Origin: JBGPFS01 sp041483455
GTDB lineage: Bacteria > Chloroflexota > Limnocylindria > Limnocylindrales > CSP1-4
Assembly (NCBI GenBank): GCA_041483455.1
Contig: JBGPFS010000109.1
Location: 1 to 7,812, forward strand
Direction of reading: 5' to 3'
Length of the DNA: 7,812 nt
Within the stretch, counting starts at the first letter, position 1, and each line of letters begins with the position of its first letter. Made by a program: the position numbers and the translations under genes. Shown piece by piece: positions 1 to 6,225 of the stretch. The notes beneath the pieces were generated by a model. The model made no database searches. It worked only from the letters and a program-made list of their open reading frames with translations, and had not been told where the DNA came from.

Positions 1-1130
1 AGCGTCGCGGCGGCCGCCTTGAAGTCGACCAGCCCGCCCTCGTCGTGGACGTTGTACCGGATCCGCGGCGCGAGCAGGTCGAGGCGGCTGACCGTGCACA
101 CGATCTCGTGCTCCCCGTTCACCTCGAGGAAGTGGATGAGCGGGTTGTACTGGAAGACCATGGGTAGGCGCGAGTCGCCGCCGAAGAGCGCCTCCCGCAC
201 GTCCGGTCTGGCTCGGGCGAGGCGGCGGATCGCGATGCTCACCGGCGACTCACCGGCCATCCCGATCTCGATATCGGTCGCGCCGTAGCCGGAGAACACC
301 GACCGGAAGCGAGCCAGGAGGAGGTCCCGCAGCTCCTCGCTCATCCCCTCACCGCCGACCAGGGCATGCATCTGGTAGCTCGCCCACGGGAACCCGCGGC
401 GGTCGCCCTCGTCGAGGAGGTGCTTCAGGAACGGTGGGTAGCCGGAGATGAGGAACCGGTAGTCGGGACCCAGGTAGCCGAGCGTCGAGAGGATCTTGTC
501 GATGTCCGGGCCGACGGACTTGACGATCCCGTGGCGCATCATCCCGAGGCTCATGTTGAAGCCGGCGGCCCACGCACCCATCGAGAACGCGTTGATGGTC
601 ACGAGAGGCTCGGTGCCGAAGGCGTAGCGGGCGAAGAACCCGATGTTCCGATGGGCGACCTCCCGCTCGCGGCGCCCGCGGATCCAGTTGTACGGGGTGC
701 CGGTCGAGCCGCTCGACTCGTCGATCGTCGTTCCCGGGTAGGAGACCGCACCGTCGACGCACCGTTCGAGGAAGCCGAACCGATCGACGTACGAGCGCTT
801 GTCCGTCTCGGGCAAGCGCCTCAGGATGCCCAGCGGAAACAGTGCTCGGCCGTGGATGCCCGCGTCCTGCAGGAAGCGTCGGTAGGCCGGCACGTTCCGC
901 ACCGCGCGCCAGGCCGCTCGCTCCGCGCGGAGCTGGCCGAGTCCGGCGAGGATCCGGGCCGGGGTCCGCTCGAAGAGTGCCTTGAGCCAACCGTACCGCA
1001 GCCCTACGGTCCGGAACGTGATGTCGAGCGGGAGGAGCCAGAGGCCGCGACCCACCCCGACGAAGGACGCCATCCAGTCGGGCAGGCCCCGTCCGCCCGC
1101 CTCGGGACCGGTCGCCTTACCTTCGATCAC
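1..1130 (-). CDS. Phenylacetate-CoA ligase (PaaK/CapK)-type adenylate-forming enzyme, 3' end cut by window edge
   Basis: Adenylate-forming enzymes of this family activate a carboxylic acid with ATP and usually transfer it to a thiol such as CoA. Starting from a GTG at 1130, the frame stays open for 376 codons to the window edge, so the C-terminal part (about 60-100 residues by family length) is missing. Visible motifs: the phosphate-binding loop SSGSTGTP at residues 139-146; the family's Y-G-x-T-E/D motif as GYGATDIE at 281-288; and the adenine/ribose-side RYNVHDEGG at 358-366, with Asp363 in the conserved Asp position. The N-terminal region (about 25-120) is the hydrophobic and Arg-rich segment common in CapK-like members. 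The GTG is chosen because a perfect AGGAGG lies 5 nt before it. The gene follows the rhodanese gene by 25 nt, probably in one transcript. No phenylacetate-degradation gene is nearby, so the substrate is unknown; a role in polysaccharide or lipid modification is equally possible. Family assignment is firm, substrate is not. Confidence 0.85.
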   Translation of the reverse strand, partial: MIEGKATGPEAGGRGLPDWMASFVGVGRGLWLLPLDITFRTVGLRYGWLKALFERTPARILAGLGQLRAERAAWRAVRNVPAYRRFLQDAGIHGRALFPLGILRRLPETDKRSYVDRFGFLERCVDGAVSYPGTTIDESSGSTGTPYNWIRGRREREVAHRNIGFFARYAFGTEPLVTINAFSMGAWAAGFNMSLGMMRHGIVKSVGPDIDKILSTLGYLGPDYRFLISGYPPFLKHLLDEGDRRGFPWASYQMHALVGGEGMSEELRDLLLARFRSVFSGYGATDIEIGMAGESPVSIAIRRLARARPDVREALFGGDSRLPMVFQYNPLIHFLEVNGEHEIVCTVSRLDLLAPRIRYNVHDEGGLVDFKAAAAT

Positions 1131-1135
1131 AGCGG

Positions 1136-1141
1136 CCTCCT
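1136..1141 (-). promoter_or_regulatory. Shine-Dalgarno of the PaaK-like gene
   Basis: AGGAGG on the minus strand, 5 nt before the GTG at 1130. It decides the start codon of the PaaK-like gene and lies in the 25-nt gap after the rhodanese stop. Confidence 0.75.
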
Positions 1142-1155
1142 GCAGGTCCCGGCCG

Positions 1156-2007
1156 TTACCGCTCGATCGGGACGCCGACGATGCTGCCCCACTCGGTCCA
1201 GGAGCCATCGTAGACCCTGACGTGGTCCCAGCCGAGCACCTGGGTCATGACGAACCAGATCGAGCTTGCCCGATGGGCGAGCCGGCAGTAGACGACGACC
1301 TCCTCCGCCTGGTCCGGTGCCGCGCCGATCTCGCGGAACAGCCTCTCCAGCTCGGCGCGCGGCCTGATGGTGAAGTCGTTCGGATCCATCAGGTCACGAC
1401 CGTGGAGGTTCAGCGCGCCGGGGATGTGCCCGCGACGCTCGGCGCCGTGGTCGAACCCGGGGGTCGGCTTGACCCGCTCGCCCCGGAACTCCTCGCCGGT
1501 CCGGGCGTCGATCAGGCAGCGGCCCGGTTTGCCGAGGTTCGTTCTGACGTCATCCCGAGCGACCCTCGATGAATCGTCCCGCTCGGCGCGCGACGGCCGG
1601 TACGCGACCGGGTCGAAGGCCGGCGACTCCGTCGTGAGGGGTCGGCCATCGAGCGTCCAGCGTCGCTTCCCGCCGTCGAGCACCCGGACGTCGGCGTGCC
1701 CGAGCAGCACGTGGAGGACCCAGTAGGCGTACATCGCGTAGTGGGTGCGACCGCTGTAGACGACCAGCGTCGTGTCGGCGTCGATCCCGGCCGCCCCGAG
1801 CCGCTCGGCGATCTGGCCCGGGGTCGCGAACTCCCGATCGGTCGGGTGCCACAGCAGGTCCTTCCAGTACCACCACCGGGCGCCCGGGATGTGGCCGTCC
1901 GAGTAGTCGTCCTCGTCGGGCTCGTACTGGATCTGGGCGACCTTCAACCCGGGTTCTTCCAGGTGTTCCTGGAGCCAGGCCGGCGTCACGACCGACGATC
2001 CGGTCAT
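1156..2007 (-). CDS. Two-domain rhodanese-type sulfurtransferase (thiosulfate/3-mercaptopyruvate sulfurtransferase family)
   Basis: Rhodaneses move a sulfane sulfur from thiosulfate or 3-mercaptopyruvate to a thiophilic acceptor through a persulfide on a catalytic Cys. The 283-residue product matches the usual ~280 residues of tandem-domain enzymes. The N-terminal, catalytically inactive domain shows DGHIPGARWW followed by VVYSGRTHYAMYAYW and VRVLDGGKRRW. The C-terminal domain has a second HIPGALNL and the active-site loop CRLAHRAS with Cys241, then YDGSWTEWG near the end, typical of the actinobacterial CysA/SseA-like type. The loop reads CRLAHR where CRIGER is common, which may affect substrate choice. 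The frame is open up to 2121, but an ATG there would place the 28-bp palindrome inside the coding region. The ATG at 2007 has a GGAGGAG 9 nt upstream and gives the family length, so I use it. Thiosulfate versus mercaptopyruvate as donor cannot be decided from sequence. It probably shares a transcript with the downstream PaaK-like gene. Confidence 0.93.
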   Translation of the reverse strand: MTGSSVVTPAWLQEHLEEPGLKVAQIQYEPDEDDYSDGHIPGARWWYWKDLLWHPTDREFATPGQIAERLGAAGIDADTTLVVYSGRTHYAMYAYWVLHVLLGHADVRVLDGGKRRWTLDGRPLTTESPAFDPVAYRPSRAERDDSSRVARDDVRTNLGKPGRCLIDARTGEEFRGERVKPTPGFDHGAERRGHIPGALNLHGRDLMDPNDFTIRPRAELERLFREIGAAPDQAEEVVVYCRLAHRASSIWFVMTQVLGWDHVRVYDGSWTEWGSIVGVPIER

Positions 2008-2016
2008 CCCGCTTCT

Positions 2017-2023
2017 CTCCTCC
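2017..2023 (-). promoter_or_regulatory. Shine-Dalgarno of the rhodanese gene
   Basis: GGAGGAG on the minus strand, with 9 nt to the ATG at 2007. It supports this internal ATG over the longest-ORF start at 2121. Confidence 0.7.
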
Positions 2024-2089
2024 ATCAAGGCGGCCCGACAGCGGACGGTCGGCGATCCGCGGCGGTGGGGTCCATCGAGCCAGTCTAGT

Positions 2090-2117
2090 GCCCTGCCCGG
2101 GTCGACCCGGGCAGGGC
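2090..2117 (-). terminator. Perfect 28-bp GC-rich palindrome, likely transcription terminator of the phosphatase/MoxR unit
   Basis: The half-site GCCCTGCCCGGGTC is followed directly by its exact reverse complement, giving a 14+14 palindrome with no loop bases (in RNA the central four or so would form the loop). It begins 9 nt after the TAG stop of the phosphatase gene on the minus strand, the usual place for a terminator. Neither side has a T-run, so it is not a classical intrinsic terminator; stem-only terminators are reported in high-GC bacteria. A palindrome this perfect could also bind a dimeric regulator: the minus-strand sequence TAGACT (2087-2082), a possible -10 element, follows immediately. 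No good -35 is seen at 16-18 bp from it. The rest of 2008-2089 holds only the rhodanese Shine-Dalgarno. Confidence 0.6.
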
Positions 2118-2126
2118 GCATCGAGC

Positions 2127-3137
2127 CTAGGGTCGGAAGAACTCGGCCAGGTCGTCGGCCGCGCAGGCGTGTCCCAGGCAGTCGAACCCCCAGGCGTCCT
2201 CGATCGTCCGCAGCAGCGAGTAGTGGCTATGGGGGATCGTCGAGACGGTGCCCGCGGCGACCAGGGGGCTCACGACGATCGTGGCGACGTGCCCGCCACC
2301 GCCGATATCGGTCGAGCCCTCGTCCCAGGTGATGAAGAGAACGCTGTCTGCGAAGGCGGGGCTGTCGATGATCCGCGGGACGAAGCTCCGCAGGAACGTG
2401 TCGCCGCTGCTGACCGGGCAGTCATGCATGTCGTTGCACATGTTCGGCACGATCAGCTCGAAGTCCGCGGCCGATGGATCGAAGTGGCTGAAGTCGGTGA
2501 TCTGGCCGCAGCGCGAGGCGTTCGTCCGGATGTCCGAGAAGCTGATCGCGGGCTCGTGCTTTCGGGCATACGTCCCGGACCCGTCGGCGCCGCCCGCTGC
2601 CGCGGCCCCGGTGGAGCAGCCCGGGGGAACGTTCTGGGCGAAGACACGCCAGGTCCTGCCGTGAGCCTCGAGCTGGTCCGCAAGGTTCGTGCCGCCGAGG
2701 TCGTGGACGGCATCGTCGGTCACGCCCTGGGTGGAGCCGGAGAAGAGCGCGAGGTAGTTCGGTTCAGATGGATGAGCGACCGCGGTGTACGCCGTCGCGA
2801 GCCCGTAGCGGACGATCAGGCTGTTGACATAGGGGGCCGACGAATCGCCCACGATCGATCCGTACTCCCGGTTCTCCATGATCAGCAGGAAGACGTGCCG
2901 GAAGTCGGGCAACCCTGCGCCTGGAGACGGAACCGGCGTTGCCCGTGCGGTCCGCGCGGGACTCGGCGTCGGTGTCCCCGCAGGGGCGGACGGGAGCGAC
3001 GAGAGTCCCGGCGAGAGCGGGGTCGAGTGAGATGGCTGAGGCGGCACGGCTGAGGCACATGCGGCCAGAACGAGCGACATCGCGCAAGCCGCGAACAGCC
3101 TGGCGATCCTCACGTCGGTCGACCGTTGCCGTGCCAC
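2127..3137 (-). CDS. Secreted lipoprotein phosphatase of the phosphoesterase family (acid phosphatase/SapM-like)
   Basis: This 336-residue protein belongs to the phosphoesterase family (Pfam PF04185 type, alkaline-phosphatase superfamily) that includes phospholipase C, AcpA and the mycobacterial phosphatase SapM. A lipoprotein signal peptide is clear: basic start, hydrophobic stretch, lipobox LAAC with Cys27. Residues 30-75 form a Pro/Ser/Thr-rich linker, so the enzyme would sit tethered outside the membrane. Catalytic-domain motifs in order: FLLIMENREYG with Glu88-Asn89 as likely metal ligands; AHPSEPNYLALFSG at 121-134, with Ser124 a candidate nucleophile; VPNMCNDMHDC at 230-240; ITWDEG with Asp272-Glu273; and HSHYSLLRTIEDAWG from 303. 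Six further Cys (174, 210, 234, 240, 320, 325) could form disulfides, fitting an exported protein. The start is a GTG at 3137, 21 nt after the VWA stop, without a good Shine-Dalgarno; a GTG at codon 9 would still keep the signal peptide. Substrate (phosphomonoester or phospholipid) is not determined. Confidence 0.9.
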   Translation of the reverse strand: MARQRSTDVRIARLFAACAMSLVLAACASAVPPQPSHSTPLSPGLSSLPSAPAGTPTPSPARTARATPVPSPGAGLPDFRHVFLLIMENREYGSIVGDSSAPYVNSLIVRYGLATAYTAVAHPSEPNYLALFSGSTQGVTDDAVHDLGGTNLADQLEAHGRTWRVFAQNVPPGCSTGAAAAGGADGSGTYARKHEPAISFSDIRTNASRCGQITDFSHFDPSAADFELIVPNMCNDMHDCPVSSGDTFLRSFVPRIIDSPAFADSVLFITWDEGSTDIGGGGHVATIVVSPLVAAGTVSTIPHSHYSLLRTIEDAWGFDCLGHACAADDLAEFFRP

Positions 3138-3158
3138 GAACCGGGCGACTCGGCTGGA

Positions 3159-4256
3159 TCAGGGCAGCGGACGCCAGGCCCTCCCGAGCAGGAACGCGAG
3201 CGCGCACAGCAGGCCGCCGAGGCCGACGAAGGCGACACTGACCTCGACGACCTCGTGCTTGGTGATCAGGGTCGTGGGCAGGCCCTGGAAGACCTTCTCG
3301 AGCTCGCCGGCACTCTCCGCCGGGTAGTACGTACCGCCCGTCGCGTCGGCGACCTGCTTGAGCGTCTGCTCGTCGATGCCGCGCCGGAAGCCGCCGGGTT
3401 GACCGCCACCCCCGCCGAAGAAGCCGCCCCCGCCGACCCCTCCGCCGCCGAAGGGCTGGCCATTGACCGGCTCGCGACCGATGAACTGCCGGGCACAGAC
3501 CGCGCTGAGGCCGCCACCCTCCGGTGTCCCGAAGCCGATCGTATACACGCGCACGCCGCGATCGGCGGCCTGCAGCGCAGCGTCGAGCGGAGCTGGACCG
3601 GCGTTGTTCGCGCCGTCGGTGAGCAGCACGACGATGTCGGGCGCGTAGGCGCCCTTCGGGACGGGCGGCGGTTCGACCCCGGGGCGGCCGGCGATGACGC
3701 TCCGGGCGATGCTGGGGTCGATCTCGGCGATCGCGTCGATCGACGAGAGGATGCCGCTCCCGATCGCCGTTCGACGCCCGGTGGTCAGGCTCTGGAGTGC
3801 CTCGATGAGGATCTGCTGGTCCGCGGTCGGAGGCTGGATCACGGCCGCGAAGCCGCTGAACGCGACGATCCCGATCTGCGTCCGCGAGCCCTGGCCCTTG
3901 ACGAACTGCTCTGCGGCGGCCTCCGCCGCTTCGAGCCGGCTCGGCGCGATGTCGGTCGAGCACATGCTCCCCGAGACGTCGATGGCCAGGATGATCGTCG
4001 TCTCGTTGGCAGGCACGCTGAGCACCAGGGCGGGCCGGCCGAGAGCCATGACGAGGAAGGCGACCGCGGCCACGAAGAGCGCGAATGGGAGGTGCCGGCG
4101 CAGGCGCGACGAGCCCGGAAGGGCGTCGCGGACGAGCGCGAGGCTCGAGTAGCGGGCGCCGACCGGCCGCCGGCGGCGCTGGCCCAGGGCGTAGATCCCG
4201 ACCAGGACCGGGACGATCGCGAGCAGGACGAGCAGGCCAGGCCAGAGGAAGTCCAT
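3159..4256 (-). CDS. Membrane-anchored VWA-domain protein, BatA/BatB-like (second copy)
   Basis: The 365-residue product has the layout of Bat-type proteins: a membrane segment at about 5-24 followed by a basic cluster, a second at about 57-75, a VWA domain from about 85 to 330, and a C-terminal membrane segment near 342-358. The metal-ion-dependent adhesion site is complete: DVSGS with Asp93, Ser95 and Ser97, Thr163, and Asp214 in LLTDGANN. It should therefore bind Mg2+ or a similar ion and a protein ligand at the cell envelope. An unusual glycine-rich run at about 270-289 interrupts the VWA domain after TIGFGTPEGGG. It is clearly paralogous to the gene upstream: same position of the adhesion site, the same GGTYYPAES/DGTYYAAAD segment, and the same C-terminal anchor. 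It starts with ATG immediately after the TAG of a 24-codon in-frame ORF; a GAGG 10 nt before the ATG is a weak ribosome site. Function is inferred from the MoxR-DUF58-VWA context. Confidence 0.92.
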   Translation of the reverse strand: MDFLWPGLLVLLAIVPVLVGIYALGQRRRRPVGARYSSLALVRDALPGSSRLRRHLPFALFVAAVAFLVMALGRPALVLSVPANETTIILAIDVSGSMCSTDIAPSRLEAAEAAAEQFVKGQGSRTQIGIVAFSGFAAVIQPPTADQQILIEALQSLTTGRRTAIGSGILSSIDAIAEIDPSIARSVIAGRPGVEPPPVPKGAYAPDIVVLLTDGANNAGPAPLDAALQAADRGVRVYTIGFGTPEGGGLSAVCARQFIGREPVNGQPFGGGGVGGGGFFGGGGGQPGGFRRGIDEQTLKQVADATGGTYYPAESAGELEKVFQGLPTTLITKHEVVEVSVAFVGLGGLLCALAFLLGRAWRPLP

Positions 4257-4331
4257 CTAGCGCCGTCCTCGGGCCGGCGGCAGACACAGCCAGGGGGCCG
4301 GCGTTCGGAGCGGCCGTCGCACCCTCTTCAT
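4257..4331 (-). CDS. Possible 24-codon small ORF between the two VWA genes
   Basis: The ORF starts at an ATG that overlaps the TGA of the first VWA gene as ATGA, a classic arrangement for coupled translation. It ends in a TAG that touches the ATG of the second VWA gene and is in the same frame as it. The predicted peptide is 24 residues, very basic (eight Arg and one Lys) and Pro-rich, with one Cys, beginning MKRVRRPLRT. It fills exactly the only long gap in the unit. It may be a real peptide, a coupling leader that carries ribosomes to the second VWA gene, or chance. I recognise no family. Such short ORFs arise easily at this GC content. Confidence 0.3.
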   Translation of the reverse strand: MKRVRRPLRTPAPWLCLPPARGRR

Positions 4332-5338
4332 GGCAGGCGCCCGAGCCAGGCCAGCGAGGTGGCGCCGCCGGCCACCAGGAGCAGGATGCTCGCCCCCGCG
4401 AACAGGGCGGTGACCTCGATCTGCTCGCTCTTGACGACGAGGCGGGTGTCGAGATGCTCGTAGATCGCGTGCAGCTGCGTCGCGTCGGCGGCGGCGTAGT
4501 AGGTGCCGTCGGTGATCCGGGCGACTGCCTGGAGGGTCGCCGCATCGAGTTGCGTGTGGACCTTGAAGCCGTTGAGGTCGAGCGTCGTCCCGGCCGCGCT
4601 GCCGACCGCCACGGTGTCGATCCGGATGCCGCGGTCGGCCGCGGTCTGCGCGATGGCGAGTGGATCGGGCTGTTCGTTGTTCTCGCCGTCGCTGAGCAGG
4701 ACGATGACGGCCGAACCGTGGCTGCCGGGCGGAACGGGCGTCGCCGACGGGCTCGGCGCGGGCGAGCGGTTGCTGTAGTAGTCGGCCGGCGTGTCCGACT
4801 CGGCCTGGGCGACCGCGTTGAGCGCCGCCAGGATCCCCTGCCCCAGCGACGTCCCATGGCCCGGCGTGAGGCGGTCGATGGCCGCGCTGACGGCCGCCTG
4901 GTCGTTGCTCGGCACCAGGACCGAGATGCCGGCGTCGCTGAAGGCGACGATGCCGATCACGACCCCGGCCGGTTGACGCCCGACGAACGCCTTGGCCGCC
5001 GCCTTCGCGGCGTCCATCCGCGACGGCTTGAGGTCGTCGGCGGTCATGCTGGCCGAGACGTCGAAGGCCAGGATCACCGTGCCCTCCGCGCGCGGCAGCG
5101 GGACCGCGGCTTGCGGGCGCGCGAGAGCGACGGTGAGGATCGTGAACGCGGCCAGGAACAGGAGCAGTGGGATCCGCGTCCGGATGCCCTGGGCGCGCCG
5201 GCGACCCGCCGGGGCGAGACCGAGTCCACCGAGCGCCGCGGCGCGGCGACGCCGTCGCCCCTCGATCGCCCGGTAGAGGAGCACCCCGAGCGGGACCAGC
5301 AGGACCGCGCTGAGCACGGGAGGCCAGATGAACGACAT
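4328..5338 (-). CDS. Membrane-anchored VWA-domain protein, BatA-like (first copy)
   Basis: The 336-residue protein has an N-terminal membrane segment (about 6-22), a strongly basic stretch (28-32), a second membrane segment (about 56-73), a VWA domain (about 85-300) and a C-terminal membrane segment (about 310-332). The VWA domain would lie on one side of the membrane between the second and third segments. The metal site is intact: DVSAS with Asp93, Ser95 and Ser97, Thr163, and Asp217 in LLSDGENN. A Pro/Ser-rich insertion (about 190-207) lies just before the strand carrying Asp217. The ATG follows the DUF58 stop by 2 nt, so translation is probably coupled. In known bat-like modules two such proteins, a MoxR ATPase and a DUF58 protein act together, probably in assembly or maturation of envelope or metalloprotein targets; the original aerotolerance name comes from Bacteroides. 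The target here is unknown. Confidence 0.92.
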   Translation of the reverse strand: MSFIWPPVLSAVLLVPLGVLLYRAIEGRRRRRAAALGGLGLAPAGRRRAQGIRTRIPLLLFLAAFTILTVALARPQAAVPLPRAEGTVILAFDVSASMTADDLKPSRMDAAKAAAKAFVGRQPAGVVIGIVAFSDAGISVLVPSNDQAAVSAAIDRLTPGHGTSLGQGILAALNAVAQAESDTPADYYSNRSPAPSPSATPVPPGSHGSAVIVLLSDGENNEQPDPLAIAQTAADRGIRIDTVAVGSAAGTTLDLNGFKVHTQLDAATLQAVARITDGTYYAAADATQLHAIYEHLDTRLVVKSEQIEVTALFAGASILLLVAGGATSLAWLGRLP

Positions 5339-5340
5339 CC

Positions 5341-6225
5341 CTACCTACGACGCCGTCGGCGGCGCAGGGTCGCCATCCGGACGATGGCCCGGACGAGGTC
5401 GTCGTCGGTCGAGAGCGAAGCCGCCTCCACGCCGGCGCGCCGGAACGCGGCCGCCAACTCGGTCTCACGCGCCTGTGCCGCGGCATGGAAACGCCGCCGG
5501 AAGCCCGCGTCGTGGGTGTCCACGTAGAGCTGTTCGCCGGTCTCCGCGTCCTCCATGATCATCGGGCCGACGTCCGGTAGATCGACCTCGCGCGGGTCGA
5601 GCAGGCGGACGGCGAGGACCTCGTGGCGTCGGTTGAGCAGGTGGAGCGGTCGCTCCCAGCCCGGCGCGCTGATGAAGTCGGAGACGATGACGACCAGCGA
5701 GCGGCGCTTGATCGTCCGGTGGGCGGTCTCCAGGAGCGGGCTGAGGTCGGTGAACGGCGCGCGTTCCAGGCGCGGCTGGCGGAGCAGGTCCTGAGTGAGC
5801 CGCAGGACCTGGACCCGGCCGCCCCGGGCCGGGATCGTGTGTTCCACCCGGCTGCCGTAGAACACGGCCCCGACCCGGTTGCCTCGCCGGGTGAGCAGTC
5901 GGGCGAGCGTGGTCACGAAGTCGATGAGCACGGTCCGCTTGACCCGCTCCGACTCGACCGTCCCGAAGTCCACCGAGGGGCTGAGGTCGAGCAGGAACCA
6001 CGCGGTGATGTCGCGGTCCTCGTGGTACTCGCGGACATACGGCGCATCCATCCGCGCCGTTACGTTCCAGTCGATGTAGCGGACGTCGTCGCCGGGCTGG
6101 TATTCGCGCAGCGCGGCGAGGTCGACGCCGGCGCCGCGGAAGAGGCTCCGGTACTCGCCCTGAAGCAGCCCGTCGAGCCGGCGGACGACCTGCCAGTCGA
6201 GGCGCTGGAGGATCCGTTCAGGCGT
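5341..6225 (-). CDS. DUF58 domain protein (MoxR-associated, VWA-like C-terminal half), start codon not canonical
   Basis: DUF58 proteins accompany MoxR ATPases and are thought to link them to VWA partners. The stop is TAG at 5341. An ATG-only reading would begin at 6051 and give 236 residues, but that ATG lies inside the conserved segment IDWNVTARMDAPYVREY. Upstream the same frame continues with clear family sequence: TPERILQRLDW, DGLLQGEYRSLFRG, and LREYQPGDDVRYIDW, which is the DUF58 signature. This gives about 294 residues, the normal family length. No ATG, GTG or TTG occurs in frame between 6051 and the in-frame stop near 6297. I place the start at the ACG at 6225, where homologues usually begin with M-T/P-P-E, but ATT (6246), ATC (6213) or an error in the sequence are equally open. 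The C-terminal half has a VWA-like DLSPS (residues 80-84 in this numbering) and VVIVSDF. It ends in seven Arg. It overlaps the MoxR gene by 8 nt. Confidence 0.85.
   Translation of the reverse strand, partial: TPERILQRLDWQVVRRLDGLLQGEYRSLFRGAGVDLAALREYQPGDDVRYIDWNVTARMDAPYVREYHEDRDITAWFLLDLSPSVDFGTVESERVKRTVLIDFVTTLARLLTRRGNRVGAVFYGSRVEHTIPARGGRVQVLRLTQDLLRQPRLERAPFTDLSPLLETAHRTIKRRSLVVIVSDFISAPGWERPLHLLNRRHEVLAVRLLDPREVDLPDVGPMIMEDAETGEQLYVDTHDAGFRRRFHAAAQARETELAAAFRRAGVEAASLSTDDDLVRAIVRMATLRRRRRRR

Noticed and set aside
349..990. Minus-strand 213-codon frame within the PaaK-like gene
   Set aside because: It is in a different frame from the PaaK-like protein, has a low-complexity Arg/Pro-rich translation and no family signature.
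366..1220. Long plus-strand open frame opposite the PaaK-like gene
   Set aside because: Antisense shadow: the product is Arg/Asp/Glu/Pro-rich with no motif, while the opposite strand encodes a recognisable enzyme with a Shine-Dalgarno.
2008..2121. N-terminal extension of the rhodanese to an ATG at 2121
   Set aside because: It would code across the 28-bp palindrome, has no family similarity, and the ATG at 2007 has a good ribosome site and gives the normal length.
2088..3053. Plus-strand 321-codon frame opposite the phosphatase
   Set aside because: High-GC shadow without a domain, starting inside the palindrome; the minus-strand frame has a lipobox and catalytic motifs.
3138..3158. Possible separate promoter for the phosphatase gene
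   Set aside because: The gap is only 21 nt and shows no -35/-10 pair; cotranscription with the VWA gene is simpler.
2764..4857. Minus-strand 697-codon frame across the phosphatase and both VWA genes
   Set aside because: It runs out of frame through three real genes, and its translation is Arg/Pro/Ser/Thr-rich low complexity typical of GC-rich shadows.
3126..5527. Two long overlapping plus-strand frames opposite the VWA genes
   Set aside because: The predicted proteins are rich in Arg, Asp, Glu and Gly without recognisable domains; they mirror the codon bias of the two VWA genes.
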